A stretch of DNA of 9,907 nucleotides, taken from Steroidobacteraceae bacterium. GTDB lineage: Bacteria; Pseudomonadota; Gammaproteobacteria; Steroidobacterales; Steroidobacteraceae. The position numbers and the translations under genes are program-made. The number at the start of each line of letters is the position of its first letter. Positions within the stretch are counted from its first letter, which is position 1. A model generated the notes under the pieces. The model worked only from the letters and a program-made list of their open reading frames with translations. It was not told the origin of the DNA and searched no databases. The stretch is from contig JABEVI010000202.1 of NCBI GenBank assembly GCA_013044085.1, positions 1-9,907 on the forward strand. Direction: 5' to 3'. Shown piece after piece: positions 1 to 7,152 of the stretch.

Positions 1-170
1 ATCTGGTTGACGAGCACCAGCATCGCGAGCGAACCGAAGTAGTACCAGAAGTTGAAATTCTTCGGGGCGTAATACTCGGACACCTGCTCCTTCCAGAGCT
101 TGGTGAGCGGAAAGCGCTGGTCGATCCAGCCGAGAAGACCCTTGCCGGTGGAATCGGTTGAAGCGGACAT
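1..170 (-). CDS. petB: Cytochrome b of the bc1 complex, N-terminal part (gene cut by window edge)
   Basis: Only the first 56 codons are present; the gene continues beyond position 1. The reading starts MSASTDSTGKGLLGWID and goes on to EYYAPKNFNFWYYFGSLAM, which matches the conserved N-terminus of proteobacterial cytochrome b, where an amphipathic surface helix is followed by the first membrane helix. Cytochrome b carries the two b haems and the quinol/quinone sites of complex III in the inner membrane. The ATG at 170 is preceded by an AGGAGAGG ribosome binding site about 7 bases away. The gene starts 22 bases after the petA stop on the same strand, so the two are almost certainly co-transcribed. 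In relatives, cytochrome c1 (petC) follows, outside this window. The identification rests on a short N-terminal stretch plus the petA neighbour. Confidence 0.9.
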   Translation of the reverse strand, partial: MSASTDSTGKGLLGWIDQRFPLTKLWKEQVSEYYAPKNFNFWYYFGSLAMLVLVNQ

Positions 171-192
171 CGTTGAACCTCTCCTGCGAAAT

Positions 193-813
193 TTAAGCGT
201 TCTTCTCGACGTCGTCGACGCCGATCGTGATATGCAGGTTCTCCCCGAACGCGTACGGCGGGATCGTCAGGTTCCTGGGAGCCGGCACGTTCTTGAAGAC
301 GCGGCCCGAGGCATCGTACTTCGAACCGTGACAGGGACAGTAGTAGCCGCCGGGCCATTTGTGGCCGAGATCGACGCCGGCGATCTGGAACTCCCCACGC
401 CGCACGAACGCGCTCGATGGGGCGCAGCCGAGGTGGGTGCAGACGCCGAGGCCGACCCAGTACTCCGGGTTGCGCGCGCGCGCCGCGCCGGTTGCCTTGA
501 TGTACGCCGGCTGCAGGGAATTGTCGGAATTCGGATCGGCGAGCAGCTCGTTGTGATCGTCGAGGTGCGCGAGCACGTCCTTCGTGCGACGCGCGATGTA
601 GATCGGCTGGCCCCGCCAGGCAACCACGATCATCTGGCCCGGCTCGATCTTGGAGGCATTGACTTCGACCGGTGCACCGAGCGCTTTGGCGCGCGCGCTG
701 GGATTCCAAGAAGCGAGAAACGGCGCCGCCGCGAACGCCACGCCGATCGCCCCGGTTCCGACGGTTGCCGCCGTCAACAGCCGGCGCCGACTATGATCGA
801 TCTTCTCGTCCAT
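193..813 (-). CDS. petA: Ubiquinol-cytochrome c reductase iron-sulfur subunit (Rieske protein)
   Basis: This 206-residue protein is the Rieske subunit of complex III. It holds the 2Fe-2S cluster that takes one electron from quinol and passes it to cytochrome c1 on the periplasmic side. Both cluster boxes are intact: CTHLGC at 125-130 and CPCHGS at 159-164. By family precedent C125, H127, C159 and H162 bind the cluster, and C130 pairs with C161. A twin-arginine motif (HSRRRLL, residues 7-13) followed by a hydrophobic segment (about 14-36) fits Tat export with an uncleaved membrane anchor. I chose the ATG at 813. It has an AGAGG ribosome binding site 8 bases upstream, it puts the Tat motif at the N-terminus, and a TATAAT box lies just upstream, inside the longer frame that would start at 912. 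The gene is first in a petA-petB operon. Family identity is very secure. Confidence 0.97.
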   Translation of the reverse strand: MDEKIDHSRRRLLTAATVGTGAIGVAFAAAPFLASWNPSARAKALGAPVEVNASKIEPGQMIVVAWRGQPIYIARRTKDVLAHLDDHNELLADPNSDNSLQPAYIKATGAARARNPEYWVGLGVCTHLGCAPSSAFVRRGEFQIAGVDLGHKWPGGYYCPCHGSKYDASGRVFKNVPAPRNLTIPPYAFGENLHITIGVDDVEKNA

Positions 814-821
814 TCCGAGCA

Positions 822-826
822 CCTCT
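822..826 (-). promoter_or_regulatory. petA ribosome binding site (decides the start)
   Basis: On the minus strand AGAGG lies 8 bases before the ATG at 813. The alternative in-frame ATG at 912 would add 33 residues that do not look like a Rieske N-terminus and would place the start upstream of the likely promoter. This site therefore favours 813. Confidence 0.7.
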
Positions 827-849
827 TCAACAATGACCATCCGGGGAGC

Positions 850-855
850 ATTATA
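850..855 (-). promoter_or_regulatory. Candidate -10 box of the petA-petB promoter
   Basis: The minus strand reads TATAAT, a perfect sigma-70 -10 hexamer in otherwise very GC-rich DNA. It would start transcription near 843 and leave a leader of about 30 bases before the petA ATG, with room for its ribosome binding site. No recognisable -35 hexamer is found 16 to 18 bases upstream, and the TGn extension is absent. An activator or a non-canonical -35 would therefore be needed. The position fits well; the promoter itself is inferred. Confidence 0.55.
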
Positions 856-930
856 CACGTCGGGCGACGCGGGCTGCGGACCGCGCGGAGCGGACGTCGT
901 CCCCCGCACCATGTTCGTACGGGAAATCGA

Positions 931-2106
931 TTGAAGACAGCGCGCTTCCTGTTGAAATTTTTGACCCGGGCGATCGTGCTCGGCCTCGCGGCCGGCTTCC
1001 TGATCGTCTGGTGGAAGCCCTCATTGCTCGGCAACGCCGGAGCTGATAGGCCGCTCGCGCCGTCGCCGGCGACGGCGCCCGGCAACGGCGCGAGCGGCGC
1101 TGCGCACCGCATCGTCGTCGCGAGTTTCGCCGACGCCGTGGCGCGCGCCGCGCCCGCGGTCGTCAACATCTACACGGCGCGCCTGGTCACCGAACAGACC
1201 CAGGCACCACCGCTCGCGCAGCTGTTCGGCGATTTCTGGCCGACCTACCGGCAGCGGGTCGAACGCAGCCTCGGCTCCGGCGTGATCGTCAACGCCAACG
1301 GCACGATCGTCACCAATCAGCACGTCATCGCCGGTGCCGAATCGATCAAGGTGCAGCTCGCCGACGGGCGCACCACCGAGGCGAAGATCGTCGGCCAGGA
1401 TCCGGACACGGATCTGGCGGTGTTGCACATTTCGCTCGGCAAATTGCCCGTGATGCCGCTCGGCCGCTCAGACACCCTGCGGGTCGGGGACATCGCGCTC
1501 GCGATCGGCGATCCGTACGGACTCAGCCAGACGGTGACCCAGGGCATCGTCAGCGCGATCGGCCGCGGCCAGCTCGGGCTCGCGACGTTCGAGAACTTCA
1601 TCCAGACCGACGCGGCGATCAATCCCGGCAATTCCGGCGGCGCGCTGATCAATGCCCGCGGCGAGTTGATCGGCATCAATACCGCCGTGTTGAACCGCGC
1701 CTACGGCGGACCGGAGGGCATCGGCTTCGCGATTCCGGTCAATCTGGTCCGTGGCGTGATGAAACAAATTCTCAAGTACGGCCACGTCATCCGCGGCTGG
1801 CTCGGACTCTCGCCGCAGGAGATCACGGATGCGCAGGCGGGCGAACTCGGCATGCCCCGCGGCGGCATAGCGGTCGTCAACATCCTGGTCAAGAGTCCGG
1901 CCTACGAAGCCGGTGTGCGCCCGGGCGATTTGCTCACCTCGTTGAACGGCTCGCCGATCACGAGCGCCCAACAACTGGTCAGCCGGGTGGCCGAGTTGAA
2001 GCCGGGCACGATCGTCGAACTTGCCGGCAAGCACGGCCTGACCCCCTTCAGCTACCGTTTCGCCGTGATCGAGCGGCCGACCGGCGGGGTACAAGCGCAG
2101 CAATGA
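931..2106 (+). CDS. degS: Membrane-anchored periplasmic serine protease, DegS/AlgW type
   Basis: This is a 391-residue HtrA-family protease with one N-terminal membrane helix (about 11-28), a linker rich in Ala, Pro and Gly (about 31-60), a trypsin-like domain (about 65-275) and one PDZ domain (about 283-380). The catalytic triad is visible: H131 in TNQHVIAG, D161 in DTDLAVL and S235 in NPGNSGGAL. One PDZ domain plus an anchor marks the DegS/AlgW branch rather than soluble two-PDZ DegP/MucD. In relatives it senses unfolded outer-membrane porins and makes the first cut in the anti-sigma factor RseA/MucA, releasing sigma-E. The frame is open far upstream across petA, but no good start exists there. 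TTG at 931, with a weak GGGAA 5 bases upstream, puts the positively charged MKTARFLLKF directly before the membrane helix. The next gene, murA, converges on it. The partner anti-sigma factor is not in this window. The choice between degS and algW naming is uncertain. Confidence 0.93.
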   Translation: MKTARFLLKFLTRAIVLGLAAGFLIVWWKPSLLGNAGADRPLAPSPATAPGNGASGAAHRIVVASFADAVARAAPAVVNIYTARLVTEQTQAPPLAQLFGDFWPTYRQRVERSLGSGVIVNANGTIVTNQHVIAGAESIKVQLADGRTTEAKIVGQDPDTDLAVLHISLGKLPVMPLGRSDTLRVGDIALAIGDPYGLSQTVTQGIVSAIGRGQLGLATFENFIQTDAAINPGNSGGALINARGELIGINTAVLNRAYGGPEGIGFAIPVNLVRGVMKQILKYGHVIRGWLGLSPQEITDAQAGELGMPRGGIAVVNILVKSPAYEAGVRPGDLLTSLNGSPITSAQQLVSRVAELKPGTIVELAGKHGLTPFSYRFAVIERPTGGVQAQQ

Positions 2107-2137
2107 GCCAGGCCCGGGGCTCGGCGCACGCCCGGCT

Positions 2138-3397
<1,260 letters not shown>

Positions 3398-3402
3398 GGA
3401 GC

Positions 3403-3648
3403 TCAGCCGCGGCGTTGGGCCGCGTATTCCTCGGGGGTGTAGACCTTCAGCGCAAGTGCGTGGATCTCGTTGCCCATGGCCGCGCCGAGCGCCGCGTACA
3501 CCAACTGGTGGCGCTGCAGCGCACGCTTGCCGACGAAGGCATCAGCGACGACCAAAGCCTCGAAATGCACGTTGTCCTCGCTGGCGACGGTCGCCTCGCT
3601 GCCGGCAAGTCCGCTGCGGATCATGCGGGCGACTTGTTGCGGATCCAT
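3403..3648 (-). CDS. ibaG: BolA-family protein, IbaG (YrbA) type
   Basis: This small 81-residue protein has the BolA fold signature: NVHFEALVVADAF (26-38), the RHQLVYAAL stretch (46-54) and EIHALALKVYTPEEY (61-75). Family members pair with monothiol glutaredoxins and help handle iron-sulfur clusters. H63 in the EIHAL motif matches the conserved BolA histidine that contributes to cluster binding. I assign the IbaG branch rather than BolA itself from its position immediately upstream of murA, as in E. coli, and its short length. The ATG at 3648 has an excellent GAGGAGG ribosome binding site (3655-3661), 6 bases away. It is first in an ibaG-murA unit and divergent from kdsD. In E. coli the mla lipid transport genes lie directly upstream of ibaG; they are absent here. 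Confidence 0.88.
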   Translation of the reverse strand: MDPQQVARMIRSGLAGSEATVASEDNVHFEALVVADAFVGKRALQRHQLVYAALGAAMGNEIHALALKVYTPEEYAAQRRG

Positions 3649-3737
3649 GCAGAACCTCCTCGGAATCTACCTCGTGGGCGCAAGTCTACTAGAGAAGCCG
3701 CATCTCGGCCCAGCCGCGCGCTGCTGCAAAACCGCGC

Positions 3738-3743
3738 TATCAT
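3738..3743 (+). promoter_or_regulatory. Candidate -10 box for the kdsD-lpt operon, implying a leaderless start
   Basis: TATCAT (5 of 6 matches to TATAAT) ends 6 bases before the kdsD ATG at 3750. Transcription would then begin at or next to the A of the start codon. No ribosome binding site is visible upstream of that ATG, which agrees with a leaderless transcript. No convincing -35 hexamer lies 16 to 18 bases upstream (that stretch is GCGC-rich), so this remains a candidate. Confidence 0.4.
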
Positions 3744-3749
3744 CCGCGC

Positions 3750-4733
3750 ATGCGAGCGGAAATCACCGACGATGCGCTGATCGAGGCGGCCCGACGCGCC
3801 ATTTCGATCGAAATCGATGGTCTGCGGGCGCAACAGCCGCGCCTCGGCGCCGACTTCGCGCGTGCCTGCCGCATCTGCCTGGCGTGCCGCGGCCGCATCG
3901 TCGTCACCGGCATGGGTAAGTCGGGGCACATCGCCGGCAAGATCGCGGCGACCCTCGCCAGCACGGGTACACCGGCTTTTTTCATCCATTCCGGCGAGGC
4001 AAGCCACGGCGACGTCGGCATGGTCACCCGCGAGGATGCGCTGCTCGCGCTGTCGAATTCCGGCGAAACCGCCGAGGTCCTGTCGATCATCCCGGTGATC
4101 AAACGCCTCGGCGTGCCGCTGGTCGCCTTGACCGGCAATCCTCAATCGACGCTCGCGCGCGCCGCAACCGTGCATCTGCACATCGGCGTGCCGGCCGAGG
4201 CCTGCCCCTTGAATCTCGCCCCGACGGCGAGCACGACCGCCGCACTCGCGGTCGGCGACGCACTCGCGGTCACGCTGCTCAAGGCCCGCGGCTTCACCGA
4301 GGCCGATTTCGCCCGTTCCCACCCGGCCGGCAACCTCGGCCGGCGCCTGCTGCTGCGGGTCTCGGACGTGATGCGCTCGGGCGCGGACGTGCCCGGCGTG
4401 CACCCCGACGCGGCGCTCGCGGAGGGCTTGCTGGAGATGTCGCGCAAGGGCCTCGGCATGACCGCGGTCATCGGCGAGGACGGCCGTGCGGCCGGCATAT
4501 TCACCGACGGTGATCTGCGCCGCGCGATCGACCGCGCGATCGATCTGCGGGCGACGCCGATGCACCAGGTGATGACGCCGCAGGCAAAGTCGGTGGGCGC
4601 CGAAACGCTGGCCGCGGAAGCCTTGCTGCTGATGGAGACACACCGGATCACCGCCCTGCTGGTCCTCGACGCCGAGGAGCGCGTGGTCGGCGCGTTGCAC
4701 ATCCATGACCTGATGCGCGCGGGGGTCATTTGA
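3750..4733 (+). CDS. kdsD: D-arabinose 5-phosphate isomerase (SIS domain plus CBS pair)
   Basis: KdsD converts D-ribulose 5-phosphate to D-arabinose 5-phosphate, the first step of KDO synthesis for the LPS inner core. The 327 residues match the E. coli enzyme (328). An N-terminal SIS sugar-isomerase domain (about 35-195) contains GMGKSGH (54-60), LSNSGET (101-107) and SHPAGNLGRR (190-199). K57, E109, E150 and H191 align with the proposed catalytic residues K59, E111, E152 and H193 of the E. coli protein. Two CBS domains follow (about 204-265 and 272-327), as in KdsD but not in GutQ-like single-domain forms. The ATG at 3750 matches the family start but lacks a ribosome binding site. The gene opens the kdsD-kdsC-lptCAB train, and its stop overlaps the kdsC start. 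In E. coli yrbG precedes it; here it is divergent from ibaG. Confidence 0.95.
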   Translation: MRAEITDDALIEAARRAISIEIDGLRAQQPRLGADFARACRICLACRGRIVVTGMGKSGHIAGKIAATLASTGTPAFFIHSGEASHGDVGMVTREDALLALSNSGETAEVLSIIPVIKRLGVPLVALTGNPQSTLARAATVHLHIGVPAEACPLNLAPTASTTAALAVGDALAVTLLKARGFTEADFARSHPAGNLGRRLLLRVSDVMRSGADVPGVHPDAALAEGLLEMSRKGLGMTAVIGEDGRAAGIFTDGDLRRAIDRAIDLRATPMHQVMTPQAKSVGAETLAAEALLLMETHRITALLVLDAEERVVGALHIHDLMRAGVI

Positions 4734-5233
4734 AGGCGCGCCGCCCGACGCCGCTCGCGAAAATCGAGCTGCTCGTGCTCGACGTCGACGGCGTGCTGAC
4801 CGACGGCAGCCTGTACTTCGGCGCGCGCGGCGAGGTTCTCAAAGTGTTTCACGTCCAGGACGGCCACGGCATCAAGTTGCTCCAGGCAAGCGGCGTCGCC
4901 GTCGCGGTGATCAGCGGCCGCCGCTCTCCGGCGGTCACGCGACGCATGCGCGAACTCGGTCTGCGGCACGTAGTCCAGGGCTGCGCCGACAAGGCGGCCG
5001 CGCTCGCCTCGATCGGCGCGAAGCTCGGCGTCGCGCCGACCTCGGCGGCCTGCCTCGTCGATGACACCCCGGATCTGCCGCTGATGGCGAGCGTCGGCTT
5101 TGCCGCCGCCGTCGCCGACGCACATCCGATCGTACGCGCGGCGGCGCATTGGGTCGCCGCGGCGAATGGCGGTCGCGGCGCCGTGCGCGAACTGTGCGAC
5201 GCGATCTTGCGCGCGCGCGCCGGACGACGCTGA
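4730..5233 (+). CDS. kdsC: 3-deoxy-D-manno-octulosonate 8-phosphate phosphatase (HAD family)
   Basis: KdsC removes the phosphate from KDO 8-phosphate to give KDO, the last step before CMP activation. The 167-residue protein is a cap-less C0 HAD phosphatase. Motif I is LDVDGVLTDG with nucleophile D18 and acid/base D20, motif II is ISGR with S62, motif III is K88 in ADKAAA, and motif IV is D111-D112 in LVDDTPDLP. The C-terminal GGRGAVRELCD (147-157) is typical of KdsC and shapes the tetramer active site. One small oddity is Val where most homologues have Gly just before the motif IV Asp pair. The start is a TTG whose last two bases are the first two of the kdsD TGA (TTGA overlap); a GGGGG stretch (4721-4725) may act as a close ribosome binding site. 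Its own stop overlaps the lptC ATG (TGATG). Confidence 0.94.
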   Translation: MKARRPTPLAKIELLVLDVDGVLTDGSLYFGARGEVLKVFHVQDGHGIKLLQASGVAVAVISGRRSPAVTRRMRELGLRHVVQGCADKAAALASIGAKLGVAPTSAACLVDDTPDLPLMASVGFAAAVADAHPIVRAAAHWVAAANGGRGAVRELCDAILRARAGRR

Positions 5234-5790
5234 TGCTGTTCCGTTTCTTTACGGTACTCGCGGTCATCGCCCTCGCCGTCAGCACCTGGATCCTGAGCAC
5301 CCCGGGCCGCATCGGCGCCACCTCCACCTCCGGCGGCAAGGTGCGCAAACCCGGCTACTACCTGAAGGACGCGGTGCTCACCGACTACGGCCATGACGGC
5401 GCGCCGAGCATCCGCATCGCCGCCGGTCGGATCGATCAGATTGGCCCGGGCGACCAGGTTGCGCTGCACGACATCCGCGTCGAGTATCACGCCCCGGGCG
5501 GGGAGTCCTGGACCATGCTCGGCGATCAGGCGCAGATTGCCCCTGGGGGCAAAGCCGTGCAGGTGCAAGGCCACGTGCAGCTCCGGGGTGTCGACCCGGA
5601 ACGCGCCGGTACGGCGCTCATCCTCAGCGACCGCATGACCTACGACGTCGCCGACGCCGTGGTCAGCACCAAGAGCGCGGTGCGCATCGATTTCGCCGCT
5701 CAGTCACTGACCGCACGTGGACTGCTCGCCGACCTGAAGCGGCGCAGCGTTCGACTGGAATCAGACGTCAATGGCCGCTTCGTTCCGTAG
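5233..5790 (+). CDS. lptC: LPS export ABC transporter periplasmic protein LptC
   Basis: LptC is a bitopic inner-membrane protein that takes LPS from the LptB2FG transporter and passes it to LptA across the periplasm. The 185 residues compare with 191 in E. coli. One N-terminal membrane helix (about 2-22, FRFFTVLAVIALAVSTWIL) is followed by a beta-jellyroll domain with little sequence conservation. The GYYLKDAVLTDYG stretch (41-53) resembles the start of that domain in homologues. The ATG shares one base with the kdsC TGA and has no strong ribosome binding site, so it is likely coupled. The frame is open further upstream inside kdsC, but this start gives the proper membrane anchor and the usual length. 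Sequence alone would give moderate confidence; the position between kdsC and lptA makes it firm. Confidence 0.92.
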   Translation: MLFRFFTVLAVIALAVSTWILSTPGRIGATSTSGGKVRKPGYYLKDAVLTDYGHDGAPSIRIAAGRIDQIGPGDQVALHDIRVEYHAPGGESWTMLGDQAQIAPGGKAVQVQGHVQLRGVDPERAGTALILSDRMTYDVADAVVSTKSAVRIDFAAQSLTARGLLADLKRRSVRLESDVNGRFVP

Positions 5791-6409
5791 TTCGCGCCTT
5801 CTCGCCGTGCCGCTGCTGCTGCTCGCGCGGGCTCCCTGGGCGGCGACACCGGCGCACCTGCCGGGTCTCAAGGTCTCCAAGCAGACGCTGCGCGCGCCGA
5901 TTTCGCTGGTGGCGCAATCATCCGAGATCGACTACCGGAGCAATAAGCTGCTCTTCCGCAAGGTCAAGATCACCCAGGGCAGCATCTGCGTCTCGGCCGA
6001 TCTGGCGCACGCGACCGGGCTGGACTTCGAGAACAGTCATTGGGTGTTCCTCGGTAATGTGCACGTCGTCGTCGGTCAGGGCGAACTGCGCTCGGCCGAG
6101 GCCGACATCAGCTTCGCGCACAAGCTGCTCACGCGCGCCATCGTGACCGGCACTCCGGCGCAGTTCTCGCAACGGGATCCGAAGACCGGACATCTCGTCC
6201 AGGGACACGCGCAGCGCATCGATTACGACATCCGCCAGGGTATCATCCGCTTGTCGAAGGATGCCTGGCTGAGCGACGGCCAGAACCAGATCCGCGGCGA
6301 ATCCCTGAAATACGACATCGCCGCGCGCCGCGTCATCGCCGCCGCCGCGGACCAGGGCAAGAGCCGAGTGCGCATCACCATCACGCCACCGCCGCGGCAC
6401 AAGCCATGA
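5771..6409 (+). CDS. lptA: LPS transport periplasmic protein LptA
   Basis: LptA forms the periplasmic beta-jellyroll bridge that carries LPS from LptC to LptD at the outer membrane. The 212-residue precursor starts with a signal peptide: basic residues in 6-9, a hydrophobic run LLAVPLLLL (10-18) and probable cleavage near residues 24-28 (no ideal AxA site, so the exact position is unclear). The OstA-like domain follows, with SSEIDYRSNKLLFRKVKITQG (30-odd residues into the mature part), LRSAEADISF, TGTPAQFSQRD and GHAQRIDYDI, the last two being the most recognisable family stretches. It overlaps the end of lptC by 20 bases in another frame, and its TGA overlaps the lptB ATG (ATGA). Length is slightly above E. 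coli LptA (185). The C-terminus is proline/basic (TPPPRHKP), which is common in the family. Confidence 0.93.
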   Translation: MAASFRSSRLLAVPLLLLARAPWAATPAHLPGLKVSKQTLRAPISLVAQSSEIDYRSNKLLFRKVKITQGSICVSADLAHATGLDFENSHWVFLGNVHVVVGQGELRSAEADISFAHKLLTRAIVTGTPAQFSQRDPKTGHLVQGHAQRIDYDIRQGIIRLSKDAWLSDGQNQIRGESLKYDIAARRVIAAAADQGKSRVRITITPPPRHKP

Positions 6410-7131
6410 GCGTCCTGCAGGCGAACCATCTCGCCAAGCGCTACAAGTCCCGCGACGTCTTGCGGGACCTGTCGCTCTCGGTCACGAGCGGCGAGGTGGT
6501 CGGGCTGCTCGGACCGAACGGGGCGGGCAAGACGACCGCCTTCTACATGATCGTCGGCCTGACCGCGTGCGAGCATGGCCAGATATTGCTCGATGACCGC
6601 GACATCAGCCGGCTGCCGATGCACCGGCGCGCGCGCCTCGGCCTCGGTTACCTGCCGCAGGAGCCGTCGGTGTTCCGCAAGCTCACGGTCGCCGACAATA
6701 TTCTCGCGATCCTCGAGACGCGACCCGGACTCGACCGCGCCGCGCGCTCTGAGCGGCTCGAAGATCTGCTCGGGGAGCTGCACATCGGCCATGTCCGGGA
6801 CAGCCTCGGGATATCGCTGTCCGGCGGGGAGCGCCGCCGCGTCGAGATCGCGCGCGCCCTCGCGGCCGATCCGCGCTTCATCCTCCTCGACGAGCCGTTC
6901 GCCGGCGTCGATCCGCTGTCCGTCGCCGACATCCAGCGCATAATAAGGCACCTGTCTGACAAGGGCATCGGCGTGCTGATCACCGACCACAACGTGCGTG
7001 AAACGCTCGGCATCTGCGGCCGCGCCTACATCGTCAGCCAGGGCGAGGTGATCGCTTCCGGATCTGCGGAACAGATTCTTGCAAATTCCCAGGTTCGTGA
7101 GGTGTACTTGGGTCAGGATTTCAAACTGTAG
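6406..7131 (+). CDS. lptB: LPS export ABC transporter ATP-binding protein LptB
   Basis: LptB is the cytoplasmic ATPase dimer that powers LPS extraction from the inner membrane with LptF and LptG. All ABC motifs are intact in this 241-residue protein: Walker A GPNGAGKTT (36-44, K42), Q-loop Q85 in YLPQEPSVF, signature LSGGERRR (138-145), Walker B FILLDEP with D162 and the catalytic E163, and switch H195 in TDHNVRE. The length and the numbering of K42, E163 and H195 are the same as in E. coli LptB, and the YLPQE and FAGVDPLSV stretches are specific for LptB among ABC proteins. The ATG overlaps the lptA stop (ATGA). The lptF and lptG partners are not in this window; in relatives they lie elsewhere. 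The gene is followed after 21 bases by rpoN. Confidence 0.98.
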   Translation: MSVLQANHLAKRYKSRDVLRDLSLSVTSGEVVGLLGPNGAGKTTAFYMIVGLTACEHGQILLDDRDISRLPMHRRARLGLGYLPQEPSVFRKLTVADNILAILETRPGLDRAARSERLEDLLGELHIGHVRDSLGISLSGGERRRVEIARALAADPRFILLDEPFAGVDPLSVADIQRIIRHLSDKGIGVLITDHNVRETLGICGRAYIVSQGEVIASGSAEQILANSQVREVYLGQDFKL

Positions 7132-7152
7132 CCCCATGCCCGACAGTGCCCC

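Noticed and set aside
814..912. Upstream ATG for petA
   Set aside because: The added 33 residues contain the TATAAT promoter box and push the Tat motif away from the N-terminus; the ATG at 813 has a good ribosome binding site.
100..930. N-terminal extension of the degS frame
   Set aside because: The frame stays open through petA by GC bias, but the extension reads antisense to the Rieske gene and the signal anchor starts only after 931.
3621..5149. Open frames opposite kdsD and kdsC
   Set aside because: Low-complexity Arg/Ala-rich products antisense to two well-identified enzymes.
5149..5232. Upstream start for lptC inside kdsC
   Set aside because: It would place 28 Arg-rich residues before the membrane anchor; the ATG at 5233 gives the usual length.
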